Part shown: positions 19,001-26,277 of the stretch, piece after piece
How positions within the stretch are numbered: the first letter of the stretch is position 1
How the letters are laid out: every line of letters begins with the position of its first letter
Assembly: GCA_963675575.1 (NCBI GenBank)
Contig: OY776378.1
Span: forward strand, 496,001-560,000
DNA from: JAGLOK01 sp963675575
Lineage (GTDB): Bacteria > Bacillota > Clostridia > Christensenellales > UMGS416
DNA: 64,000 bases
Reading direction: 5' to 3'
The notes under the pieces: generated by a model
Told to the model about the DNA's origin: nothing
The model's database searches: none
Seen by the model: only the letters and a program-made list of their open reading frames with translations
Program-made: the position numbers and the translations under genes

Positions 19001-19103
19001 GATAAAAAGGTTGTTAAAAAAATACAAGTATCCACCGGAAGGACAAGAAGCTGCACTGCAAATGGTTTTACGTCAGGCGGAATTAATGAGTGAACAGATA
19101 TGA
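16089..19103 (+). CDS. hsdR: Type I restriction endonuclease motor subunit HsdR
   Basis: 1004 residues, usual size. The N-terminal nuclease domain carries P-D-V-V-I-F and M-E-L-K-S (the D and E-x-K of the PD-(D/E)xK site) at about residues 137-155. The SF2 translocase follows: Walker A T-Q-G-S-G-K-S near 290, T-D-R-N-D-L-D-D-Q, D-E-A-H near 390, F-T-G-T-P-I, and motif VI around A-I-A-R-V-N-R-V-Y. A long helical C terminus contacts HsdM/S. With hsdM and hsdS it makes a complete restriction enzyme that cuts unmodified DNA far from the site. AAGGAG precedes the ATG. Confidence 0.95.
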   Translation: MHPNFTENSYENAIIELFTNELGYEYIPGPTIERDYRSVVLKDILKYKIKKINPKVHKNALEEAIRKVLNQESPNLLENNKNFHEYLTCGVPVSYSDDGVKADHIWLVDFENIDNNSFIISNQFTVVDNAEKRPDVVIFINGLPLVVMELKSGSREDTDTWEAFRQIRNYLQAIPSLFAYNSFCVISDLIDTRAGTITANESRFMQWKTVDGSKEDNRAVSFDTLFRGMFDKARLLDIIKNFILFMGVDEGSKQIKILSAYHQYYAVKKAVASTIQAVKSDGKAGVFWHTQGSGKSLSMLFYSRLLAEPLKNPTLVIITDRNDLDDQLFGTFSTATVHLRQTPVQAESRTNLKTLLDGRQAGGIIFTTMQKFEEDTDVLSDRKNIVLIADEAHRSHFGLEAKVNRETGELTYGMAKYIRDALPNASFIGFTGTPIESIDHSTKEIFGEYIDIYDMTQSVEDKATRPIFYESRVMNLKLNDKVLKQIDDEYDKMALEAEPYHIARSKKELGQMETILGADETINELCQDMIHHYEDRKHILEGKAMIVAYSRRIAMKIFDKLQELRPGWKDQIVLVMTSNNNDPEEWFDLIGNKQHKKEMGKQFKDPNSNVKIAIVVDMWLTGFDVPSLNTMYLYKPMKGHTLMQAIARVNRVYKDKEGGLIVDYAGIAGALKQAMKNYTDRDQDNYGDIEIGKVAYPKFLEKLEICRDFMHKLDYSKFITGSDGDRANLIIDGVNYILEDEDIKKNYIKEATALRQAETLCRSLLDEETRIETAFFEAVRSGAMKVTGGGLGFREINERINELLKASIRSEGIINVFEKAKEFSIFDEDYLRMIQEMKQKNLAVEMLRKLLGDEIKVYLRSNAIKAELFSERMKKLMNLYRNGLISNAEVIEELIKMAREMGEAKQAGNELGLTQEELAFYDAISSPEGVKKAFTDKEFIDMTHDLTKMLQKNRTIDWTLKETARARMRSMIKRLLKKYKYPPEGQEAALQMVLRQAELMSEQI

Positions 19104-19122
19104 TTATCAACAGGAGAATTCA

Positions 19123-20205
19123 ATGTTAATACAATGCACTAAAAAACTACTCGATGAATTAAACCTCGAACCAAGTGTTTCGGAAGAGAAACCACTCTTT
19201 TCATGGCACGCAAATCTTTTAACAATAAACCGTAGAAAAACTATTGTTCTTTTGAATGATAAGAATCGATATATTATTGTATTGCATGGGCTTAAAGCAA
19301 ATGATAAGAAGAACATTGAAAGCACAATACTTGCAGCAATGAAGGAGATATTACTCGATGATGGTATAAAAAGCGAAGTAGTTGAGAAATATCTTCAAGA
19401 AGCTTCTGATATTGTTTTTGCAAAAACAAAGGATAAATCAACTGTCGCAAAGCTTAATAAAGCTTGTGATACAGTACAGTTTTATACTAATCATATCGAT
19501 TCTGATAACATTACTCAATTAAATTTAAGTCATAAATCAAGTGCAGATCCTAGCTTTAATAATGATGATATGATTTATCCCAATAAAGTCATGTATAAGG
19601 ACTTGGAAGAACTAACCGGGCAAAGTATTTTCAGTTGTAAAGCAATACAAATTAAAGTCACATTAGATTTAGAAAAATATAATGTATGGAGAAGACTAAT
19701 AATCCCTCATAAAATAACGTTCAAACAATTACATGATATTCTGCAAATAGCATTTAATTGGCGGAACTATCATTTGCACGATTTCCTTATTTATGATGGG
19801 AATAAGCAGATTGTAAATATAGTTCAAACAAATGATGCATTTGAGTATGAAAATAAAACACCGATGATATTAGAAAAAGGTATTAAGATTGCAGAGTATA
19901 TTCCGAAGTATAAACGATTATTATATAACTATGATTTTGGTGATGATTGGAATCATATCATAGACTTAGAAGACTTTATATTCGATTATGACAATAATTA
20001 TCCGGTGTGTATAGACGGTGAAGGTAATACCCCTCCTGAAGATGTAGGGGGTGAAGGTGGTTACGAGCAATTTCTGGAGATATATAATAATCAAAAACAT
20101 GAAGATTACCAGCACATGAAGGACTGGGCAGAGATGCAATTTTACAGACCTTTTGATATTGAACATATAAATAGACGGTTAAAATATTCTACATATAATA
20201 TATAA
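19123..20205 (+). CDS. DUF6933-like plus pRiA4b ORF-3-like protein
   Basis: 360 residues from ATG 19123 (AGGAGA 5 bases upstream). The GTG at 19090, inside hsdR, is less likely. Residues 1-150 match what I know of DUF6933 (M-L-I-Q-C-T-K-K-L start, F-S-W-H-A-N-L, then R-Y-I-I-V-L-H-G-L). Residues ~180-360 are a plasmid pRiA4b ORF-3-type domain (V-W-R-R-L-I-I-P, L-H-D-I-L-Q-I-A-F-N-W, Y-D-F-G-D-D-W-N-H, P-P-E-D-V-G-G). Biochemical function is unknown. Such fusions are frequent on mobile DNA. It follows hsdR closely and may be the last gene of the RM operon. Confidence 0.75.
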   Translation: MLIQCTKKLLDELNLEPSVSEEKPLFSWHANLLTINRRKTIVLLNDKNRYIIVLHGLKANDKKNIESTILAAMKEILLDDGIKSEVVEKYLQEASDIVFAKTKDKSTVAKLNKACDTVQFYTNHIDSDNITQLNLSHKSSADPSFNNDDMIYPNKVMYKDLEELTGQSIFSCKAIQIKVTLDLEKYNVWRRLIIPHKITFKQLHDILQIAFNWRNYHLHDFLIYDGNKQIVNIVQTNDAFEYENKTPMILEKGIKIAEYIPKYKRLLYNYDFGDDWNHIIDLEDFIFDYDNNYPVCIDGEGNTPPEDVGGEGGYEQFLEIYNNQKHEDYQHMKDWAEMQFYRPFDIEHINRRLKYSTYNI

Positions 20206-20430
20206 ACCTGCGTTATATAATTTACTTTTTCATTATATTACTTATAAAAAATCACATTTAATAACACGAACAATTAATCTCATATTAAGTACAAATAGTT
20301 AAAAAATCTAGCAAAAATTAAAATAATTAAAAAAAATAAAATTATTTTCATTTTTTTGTCGGTATTTTGACCCTAAAAAGACTCTTTATATATAGAGGGG
20401 TTTTTTCTATATAAACAACTCTTTGTACTT
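20206..20430. other. AT-rich gap after the RM operon
   Basis: No gene. Near 20378-20407 an A/T-flanked imperfect hairpin with a run of T residues could end the RM transcript, but the stem has mismatches. Confidence 0.4.
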
Positions 20431-20750
20431 GCTACAAAAATAAGACGTAGCATTGCACCTTGACAAACAGGCTTTCACAGCCTCATAAAAAATATTTCAG
20501 GTACGAATCCTTTGTAATTGCCGAAAGCGATAGCGACAAATGAGAATTTGGGGACTTACAATCCTAAGTCATATGATCCATGACATTTGCGATGAAATAC
20601 AAAGGGCAGATACTTACTAACCGTTGGTCGGCCGTACGATAAGGAAGAGAAGCCTTTAAAAATGGGCGGGTGCAAATCCATGTGCTACTTAATCACTAGC
20701 AGCCTGAAATATAAGAAGTTCAAACAAATGATACCGGAATGGTCGGTATT
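20431..20750 (+). ncRNA. Candidate structured RNA with five nested helices
   Basis: Gene-free stretch with strong pairing. Nested helices: 20453-20459 with 20669-20675 (7 bp), 20501-20505 with 20633-20637 (5 bp), 20509-20516 with 20598-20605 (8 bp), 20534-20542 with 20584-20591 (8 bp plus a bulged A) and 20553-20558 with 20565-20570 (6 bp). Side hairpins lie at 20431-20451, 20469-20483 and 20731-20749. GC content is higher than the flanks. It stands about 420 bases before the serine recombinases and just before a DUF6870-type gene. I recognise no known RNA family. Confidence 0.55.
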
Positions 20751-20837
20751 AATAAAGATATAAGATGCGGCAAAATATTAGCTTGTTTTGTCGTATCCAT
20801 ATATCTTCATAAAATAAAAAAGTCAGGAGATTTAATA

Positions 20838-21059
20838 ATGAATACTAATAATTTATTAATAAAAGAACTTATAGACATCAGAGATGTAAAAATTAATTCT
20901 GATGATTCACTATTTGAAAGAGCTAAAAGCTTTCTAAAACAAATCAAAGACCCATACTGCTTCAAATATAAAAATATCATTGTAACTTTAGAGTTTGTTG
21001 GCGAAGCGAGCCTTGAAAATGTCATGGCTGAATATCTAAGAAATCATAAAGCTGTGTGA
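20838..21059 (+). CDS. Small DUF6870-type protein
   Basis: 73 residues from ATG 20838, with an AGGAG site 9 bases before. The earlier in-frame starts lie in the structured-RNA region. The sequence pattern I-D-I-R-D-V-K-I-N, then R-A-K-S-F-L-K-Q-I-K-D-P-Y-C-F-K and later S-L-E-N-V-M-A-E-Y-L matches the small DUF6870 proteins that often sit in front of recombinase genes on integrative elements of Clostridia. Function unknown. Confidence 0.65.
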   Translation: MNTNNLLIKELIDIRDVKINSDDSLFERAKSFLKQIKDPYCFKYKNIIVTLEFVGEASLENVMAEYLRNHKAV

Positions 21060-21093
21060 AAAAAACAGGCTCAAATTTTAAAGAGGAGATTAA

Positions 21094-21129
21094 ATGTGCT
21101 ACTATTTAATTGAGGTGGCACTCGATTAA
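21094..21129 (+). CDS. Putative 11-residue leader peptide before the recombinases
   Basis: ATG at 21094 follows a strong AGAGGAG site at 7 bases and encodes M-C-Y-Y-L-I-E-V-A-L-D before TAA. Its coding sequence overlaps a 7-bp hairpin (21096-21102 with 21115-21121). A strong ribosome binding site on so short a frame, plus hairpins before the recombinase, suggests a translation-coupled leader. Confidence 0.45.
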   Translation: MCYYLIEVALD

Positions 21130-21131
21130 TT

Positions 21132-21161
21132 CCTGTTATGAAAAGCAATAAACAACAGGAG
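21132..21161 (+). promoter_or_regulatory. Hairpin covering the ribosome binding site of the first recombinase
   Basis: A 6-bp stem (21132-21137 with 21154-21159) places the ACAGGAG ribosome binding site of the recombinase in its 3' arm. Ribosomes passing the short leader frame just upstream could alter its folding. Confidence 0.4.
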
Positions 21162-21169
21162 TAATAATT

Positions 21170-22858
21170 ATGGCAAGAAAAAAATTTTATAAAGATGATT
21201 TAATACCAATAAACCCAAACAAAGCTGATACCACTTTCAGAACTGCACTATATATAAGGCTAAGCCGAGAAGATGGCGATAAAATTGAAAGTGATAGTGT
21301 TACAAATCAACGGAACCTACTCTCAAATTACGCAAATGAAAAAGCAGACTTTGAAATAATAGATACATACATCGACGATGGCTATACAGGCACGAATTTT
21401 GACCGTCCTGGCTTCAACCGCATGCTTGAGGATATTAAGTCGGGTAAAGTGAATTGTGTGATTGTAAAGGATCTATCAAGGTTTGGCCGCGACTATATCC
21501 AAGCAGGCAACTATCTGGAGCAATTATTTCCTTTCTTAAAATGCAGATTTATATCCATACTAGATAATTTGGACAGTTTTGAAAGACCAAATGAAATAGG
21601 CAGTGTCTTTGTACGATTTAAGCATATAATGAATGACCACTATAGCAGTGAAATATCAAAAAAATTAAGGTATGTTTATGATAAGCAACGTAAAGAAGGT
21701 AAACTTGTAAGTTCATTTGCTCCATATGGTTACACGAAAGACCCTAATGATAAACACCATCTAATAATTGATGATGAAATAGCAGATATTGTTCGGAACA
21801 TATATTCTTGGTACTTGCAAGGAATGGGTGTAATACGCATTTCTCAAAACTTAAATAATCTTAGAATTATTCCTCCGGGAGTATATCGCAGAGAAAAGGG
21901 ACTATATAAATCGAATCATTCAAATTGTGGTTCTTTATGGAGACCAAACACAATTAGGCGAATACTAAGCAATAAAGTATATATAGGATGTTTAGAGCAG
22001 AAGAAAAAAACTACCAGAAATTATAAGGAAAGAACAAAGATTAAGCTATCAAAAATTGAAAGAATTTTTGTTCCAAATACTCACGAACCAATAATAGATA
22101 CAAAGACTTTTAAAAAAGTGCAAGATAGTTTTGAAAAATGTGCAAGAACATCACCGAATGAAGAAAAGATATACTTATTTTCAGGATTTTTAAAATGCTA
22201 TGATTGCAATCGAGCTATGATAAGAACATCTAAAAGATCAGGGGATAAGGATTATACATATTATAAATGTAGAACATATAATCAAATTTCAAAAGATAAA
22301 TGCCCTCAATCTCATAGTATTAGTCATGAACTGCTTGTAGGTGCGGTATTAAAGGCTATTAATACTCAGATACATGCGGTTGTAAATATGCAAAATGTAA
22401 TAGATAAAATAAATAACACTGATTTTACAAAACTAAGCAAAATCAATTTCGCAAAAGAAATCAAGAAACGAAAACACAAGATTAAAATGAAAGCCTCTCT
22501 CAAAAAGGGGTTATATGAGGATTGGAAATCAGATGTTATATCCAAAAATGATTATATTAGCATGAAAGAAGCTTATGATAATGAAACCGTAGATTTGGAG
22601 AATTCCATAAAGAAACTCGAAATTGAAGAAAAAATGTTAATTGATATGCAGACACAAAATATTGAGTGGATGAATAAATTCGTGAAGAATTATAATATTA
22701 AGGAATTATCAAGAGAACTATTGTCTTCACTTATTGAAAAGATTTATATAGATGCAGATAAGAATATCCATATTCAATTTAAATACCAGGATGAGTATTT
22801 ACGAATTATTGACTATATTAAAAGTCATATACAGGAAAAGGGGAGCAATATAGAATGA
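21170..22858 (+). CDS. Large serine recombinase (TnpX-like), first of a tandem pair
   Basis: 562 residues. The resolvase catalytic domain has the nucleophile Ser32 in Y-I-R-L-S-R-E-D-G and the K-D-L-S-R-F-G-R-D-Y motif. The recombinase domain follows (P-Y-G-Y-x-K-D-P, then the interdomain helix), then a zinc beta ribbon (F-L-K-C-Y-D-C with distal Cys residues near 385-400), a coiled coil and a C-terminal dimer segment. It would cut and rejoin short attachment sites to integrate or excise the element. Its stop overlaps the next start (ATGA), so both recombinases are made together. Confidence 0.93.
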   Translation: MARKKFYKDDLIPINPNKADTTFRTALYIRLSREDGDKIESDSVTNQRNLLSNYANEKADFEIIDTYIDDGYTGTNFDRPGFNRMLEDIKSGKVNCVIVKDLSRFGRDYIQAGNYLEQLFPFLKCRFISILDNLDSFERPNEIGSVFVRFKHIMNDHYSSEISKKLRYVYDKQRKEGKLVSSFAPYGYTKDPNDKHHLIIDDEIADIVRNIYSWYLQGMGVIRISQNLNNLRIIPPGVYRREKGLYKSNHSNCGSLWRPNTIRRILSNKVYIGCLEQKKKTTRNYKERTKIKLSKIERIFVPNTHEPIIDTKTFKKVQDSFEKCARTSPNEEKIYLFSGFLKCYDCNRAMIRTSKRSGDKDYTYYKCRTYNQISKDKCPQSHSISHELLVGAVLKAINTQIHAVVNMQNVIDKINNTDFTKLSKINFAKEIKKRKHKIKMKASLKKGLYEDWKSDVISKNDYISMKEAYDNETVDLENSIKKLEIEEKMLIDMQTQNIEWMNKFVKNYNIKELSRELLSSLIEKIYIDADKNIHIQFKYQDEYLRIIDYIKSHIQEKGSNIE

Positions 22859-24492
22859 TTAATAAATCTCAAAAATCAATTGATTTATGGAAAACTGCTC
22901 TCTATGTTAGATTATCGCAAGATGATAAAGAAAAAAGCATCAGCAATAGTGTTATTAACCAACAAAATATGCTGAAGGAGTTTGCTGAGATAGACAAAGA
23001 GTTTAAAATAGTAGACTGCTATATTGATGATGGTTATACAGGTACAAATTTCAATCGTCCGGGATTCATAAGAATGATGGACGATATGAAGATGGGCAGG
23101 TTGAATTGTATTATTGTAAAAGATTTATCTCGATTTGGTAGAGAGCACATTGATGTGGACAACTACCTTGAAAGAATATTTCCTTTAATGAATGTGCGAT
23201 TTATATCAGTAATGCAAAACCTTGATAGTTTCAAAAATCCTACAAAGATGAATAGCATAGAAATTCCTTTTCTAAATCTAATAAATGAGGAGTATGCAAG
23301 AGATATTTCAAGAAAGACAAAAGCAAGCCTTGAATCAAAACGTAAAGAAGGTAAGTATATTAGCAGTTTAACTCCATATGGTTATTTGAAAGACCCATTG
23401 GATAAAAACCATCTAATAATTGATGAAGAAGCTGCAATTAGTATAGAAAAAATCTATCATTGGTTTGTAAATGGTATGGATTATTCAGAAATCAAGAACA
23501 AGTTAAATGAAATGAGGATTTTAAATCCAGCTGATTATAGAGCGAGTAAAAAAGCAGAAAATAATAAAATTAATGTGGGGTACACAGGATTATGGGAAAC
23601 AAGGCATATCAGACAAATCCTGAATACTGATTTGTATACCGGAGATATGATTCAAGGCAAGACTGCTACTTATAATCATAAAACAAAGAAACGTATTCCA
23701 TTACCAAAAGAAGAATGGATAATTGTGCCTAGTACACATGAACCTATCGTTAGCCATTCAACTTTTGAAACGGCGCAATCAATACAGGAGAAGAAAACAA
23801 GACCAAGAATAAAAAAAGCAGAACCTTCACCGCTTTCGAGATTTATTAAATGTGGTGATTGCGGTGAGCCTTTGGTAAGGACTACATGTACACACAATGG
23901 CAGAAAGTATAAGAAGTATGTATGTTCACTCTCAAAAAAATATGGTAATAAGGTTTGCGGAACTCATATCATTGACGAAGATGTTCTACTTGAAATAATA
24001 CTAAATTCAGTACAGATGCAGATAAAATGTGCAATTGATATTGAGAAAACTATAAAAAAGGCACAACATAGTAAAATCGCTGAAAGAAACTCTGTATTTC
24101 TTGAAAGAAAAGTTTCAAAGATTGAAAATGAAATAAATAGAGTTACAACACTCAAGCAAGGATTGTATGAAGATTGCAAATCGGGTTTGATAACTGAAGA
24201 TGAATACAGCCAGATGAAAAGTTCATATGAAGATTCAAACATAGAACTTAATATAGAATTATCTAATATTAATCGACAGATAACAGAAGTTTCAAATCAA
24301 AAAATTGAAGATAACATATTCATCACAACTTTCAAGCGATTTAACAATATTAATGAGATTACAAGAGATGTAGTCATAGCTTTAATTGAAGAAATTATTG
24401 TATATGAAGAAAGACGAATAACAATCAAGTTTAAATACAGAGATGAGTGCAAAAAACTTGCTTCAATTTTTGCATCAGAAGGGAAATCCTGA
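22855..24492 (+). CDS. Large serine recombinase, second of the tandem pair
   Basis: 545 residues, same layout as its neighbour: nucleophile Ser21 in Y-V-R-L-S-Q-D-D, K-D-L-S-R-F-G-R-E-H, recombinase domain, zinc ribbon (F-I-K-C-G-D-C-G with later Cys pair) and coiled coil. It is similar along its whole length to the first protein but diverged. Two cooperating large serine recombinases in a row are known for some integrative elements of Clostridia. As the last gene before a palindrome and a tRNA, it marks the element's end. Confidence 0.93.
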   Translation: MINKSQKSIDLWKTALYVRLSQDDKEKSISNSVINQQNMLKEFAEIDKEFKIVDCYIDDGYTGTNFNRPGFIRMMDDMKMGRLNCIIVKDLSRFGREHIDVDNYLERIFPLMNVRFISVMQNLDSFKNPTKMNSIEIPFLNLINEEYARDISRKTKASLESKRKEGKYISSLTPYGYLKDPLDKNHLIIDEEAAISIEKIYHWFVNGMDYSEIKNKLNEMRILNPADYRASKKAENNKINVGYTGLWETRHIRQILNTDLYTGDMIQGKTATYNHKTKKRIPLPKEEWIIVPSTHEPIVSHSTFETAQSIQEKKTRPRIKKAEPSPLSRFIKCGDCGEPLVRTTCTHNGRKYKKYVCSLSKKYGNKVCGTHIIDEDVLLEIILNSVQMQIKCAIDIEKTIKKAQHSKIAERNSVFLERKVSKIENEINRVTTLKQGLYEDCKSGLITEDEYSQMKSSYEDSNIELNIELSNINRQITEVSNQKIEDNIFITTFKRFNNINEITRDVVIALIEEIIVYEERRITIKFKYRDECKKLASIFASEGKS

Positions 24493-24495
24493 TAG

Positions 24496-24529
24496 AATAA
24501 AAGCACATGGAATTCCATGTGCTTTTATT
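24496..24529. repeat. 34-bp perfect palindrome after the recombinase operon
   Basis: Two 17-base arms meet without a loop base between 24512 and 24513. The outer arms are A-rich then T-rich, so on the + strand it can act as a terminator ending in TTTTATTT, and on the other strand as well. It sits 4 bases after the recombinase stop and 41 bases before the tRNA 3' end, so it may also be part of the attachment region. Confidence 0.8.
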
Positions 24530-24569
24530 TAAACTCAATAAGGCTTTTTTATGTCCTAGAGAGCATATT

Positions 24570-24665
24570 TGGCGGAGAAGGAGGGATTTGAACCCTCGCG
24601 CCGAGTCAACCCCGACCTACTCCCTTAGCAGGGGAGCCCCTTCAGCCGTACTTGGGTACTTCTCC
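24570..24665 (-). tRNA. tRNA-Ser (anticodon GCU)
   Basis: On the minus strand the sequence folds as a serine tRNA: 7-bp acceptor stem GGAGAAG with CTTCTCC, discriminator G, encoded CCA (24570-24572), a long variable arm, the GTTCAAATC T-loop and the anticodon loop CTGCTAA. The long variable arm is typical of class II tRNA-Ser. Its 3' end faces the recombinase genes, so the tRNA lies at the junction of the integrative element with the chromosome. Confidence 0.95.
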
Positions 24666-25039
24666 AAAAAATTTACGCTAGACCATTATATAGTCTTTAC
24701 GTGCCAAAATCAAGAGTTACAAAGATTATTTTTTAAAAGCTTTTTTTTAGGGGAAAAAGATGTATGGAGAATTTCAATTACTAGGATTGAGCGACAAGTT
24801 TGCTTATAACCGCATAACTCTTAATAGTGAATTTATTGCATTCACGGTAGACAAGTTTGATACGTAAATCGCTACAAATTGTGTATAAAATATTTTTTGA
24901 TATACTTTTTATTGCTTCTTTACAACAATTAGCTCAGTTGAATTTTAGGCTAAAACATTTCATGATGTTAAATGCATTTTAAGTCCTTCATCCGCTGTAG
25001 CATATTATGCCATTTGCAGCATGAGTTTTGCTACTGTTA
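24666..25039. other. Gene-poor stretch beside the tRNA
   Basis: AT-rich, with no supported gene on either strand. An open frame at 24507-24809 runs through the tRNA and palindrome and is rejected. The tRNA promoter should lie here, but I do not see a convincing -35/-10 pair. Confidence 0.4.
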
Positions 25040-25165
25040 TTAATCCTTCTCTGTTTGCGCTAATTTGAGATAATTATTATCAATTTTAAAGCTAACAAAA
25101 CTATTGTTTTTAACAGCTAGAACTAAATCATAACGTTTAAAGTATTTGGTGAATTTTATTTTCAT
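25040..25165 (-). CDS. Possible 41-residue protein
   Basis: On the minus strand an AGGAGA site 4 bases before ATG opens a 41-codon frame (starting M-K-I-K-F-T-K-Y-F-K and ending T-E-K-D). The peptide is basic at the start and mixed afterwards, with no membrane helix. It lies downstream of the immunity-like gene in the same direction. It could be a small protein or the remnant of a longer gene. No family recognised. Confidence 0.35.
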   Translation of the reverse strand: MKIKFTKYFKRYDLVLAVKNNSFVSFKIDNNYLKLAQTEKD

Positions 25166-25209
25166 AGTATCTCCTGCCCATTTTTAAGACAATATTTAAA
25201 ACGATAATT

Positions 25210-25554
25210 TTATAGTGCTTGGAGAACAATAACAAATAAGTATTCTCTACCATTCTTTCCAACATAAGAATTTATAAAGGCTTCAGCCATTTTTTTTGAT
25301 TTATTAATAGAGTCTTTATTATATTTGAGTTCTTGATAATACCAATTGTCATATTTGCACATGAGAGTTACGTTTTTTCTTCTAAGAACATCGCCACCCA
25401 ATATAATCAATTCTTTATCCGAAACGATTTGAATGACTTTTACTATATCGTCATAGGTAAAAGCTAGTTCACTTCCACCGATTTCACTTAATGAAACCGT
25501 TTTATTCATTAGAAATTTTGGTAATAATATTTTTAACCAATCGGTTGTATTCAT
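25210..25554 (-). CDS. Imm40-like immunity protein (orphan)
   Basis: 114 residues from the ATG at 25554 (M-N-T-T-D-W-L-K); an upstream in-frame ATG inside the Crp-like gene is less likely. The order of S-E-I-G-G-S-E-L-A-F-T-Y-D-D, L-I-I-L-G-G-D-V, a Y-D-N-W-Y-Y strand and A-E-A-F-I-N-S-Y fits the Imm40 family of polymorphic-toxin immunity proteins as I remember it. No toxin gene is nearby, so it would act as an orphan guard. It starts 19 bases after the Crp-like gene and may share its transcript. Confidence 0.5.
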   Translation of the reverse strand: MNTTDWLKILLPKFLMNKTVSLSEIGGSELAFTYDDIVKVIQIVSDKELIILGGDVLRRKNVTLMCKYDNWYYQELKYNKDSINKSKKMAEAFINSYVGKNGREYLFVIVLQAL

Positions 25555-25573
25555 TTTTCTACTATGCAGATTA

Positions 25574-26263
25574 CTAAAACACCAATTCATTAATACTTGC
25601 ATAATCTAAAATAGAAAACTTATTCTTTTTATACTCAATTAACCCTTCTTCTTTCATGCTGGAAAGTTCCCTGGAAAGCGCGGAACGGTTTACGCCAAGA
25701 TAGTCCGCAAATTCCTCGCGGTTAAGCGGGATTATGGCTTTTAGAGCAATCTTATCGGATATGTGGTTAATAAGGTAAGTTGCGACTTTTTGGCGGGTAG
25801 TTGTTCTTTTTAAATAATCTATTTTTTCATTGAGATACATATTTTTTTGGGCAATTATTTTCATCATGTTTTGTATAAGTCTTGAGTGGAAAGCGCAGGC
25901 TGAATTGCAGGTTTTCACCAAGCGGAGAAAGTCTATAAGCATAATTGTTGAGTCCATCGCCGCTTGGACTGATACGGGGCTTTGAGGGGCACCGGAGCTG
26001 ACAAGTGATTCCCCAAATATGTGAGGGGCCTCGATTCCCGCGATTAAGCTGCGGTTGCCCATTATGTCTTCTTTAATAATGTTCACTTTTCCATGAAGAA
26101 CCAATCCCACATTGTAATGGGAGTCTCCCTGCATCCAAATGAAGCTGTTTTTTTTAACTTCCGTTACTTTTGCGTTAAGGCATGCTAAAAGATGCTCGAG
26201 ATCGTCATCGTTGATTCCGTCAAAAAGAGCGGAGTTTTTTACAAGGGGCACAAATTTTTTCAT
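25574..26263 (-). CDS. Crp/Fnr-family transcription regulator
   Basis: 229 residues from the ATG at 26263, which has TGAGG 5 bases upstream. Residues ~15-130 form the cyclic-nucleotide-type beta roll (G-L-V-L-H-G-K-V-N-I-I and F-G-E-S-L). A long helix follows, then a winged helix (R-E-E-F-A-D-Y-L-G-V-N-R-S-A-L-S-R-E-L). No N-terminal Fe-S cysteine cluster is seen, so it is not a classical Fnr. It is transcribed away from a ferredoxin-type gene. The shared spacer carries a matching inverted repeat, so it probably controls that gene and itself. Relatives in anaerobes often regulate nitrosative or redox stress genes. Confidence 0.88.
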   Translation of the reverse strand: MKKFVPLVKNSALFDGINDDDLEHLLACLNAKVTEVKKNSFIWMQGDSHYNVGLVLHGKVNIIKEDIMGNRSLIAGIEAPHIFGESLVSSGAPQSPVSVQAAMDSTIMLIDFLRLVKTCNSACAFHSRLIQNMMKIIAQKNMYLNEKIDYLKRTTTRQKVATYLINHISDKIALKAIIPLNREEFADYLGVNRSALSRELSSMKEEGLIEYKKNKFSILDYASINELVF

Positions 26264-26277
26264 AAAAACCTCAAAAT

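Noticed and set aside
20431..20750. Possible cobalamin riboswitch because of GGTGCAAATCC at 20669-20679
   Set aside because: The following B12-box is not present, and the GGTGCAA bases pair better with 20453-20459. The downstream gene has no link to B12.
20431..20750. Group I or group II intron
   Set aside because: No domain V-type hairpin, no clear group I P/Q/R/S core and no intron ORF were found.
24507..24809. 100-codon open frame on the plus strand
   Set aside because: It crosses the palindrome and the antisense of tRNA-Ser.
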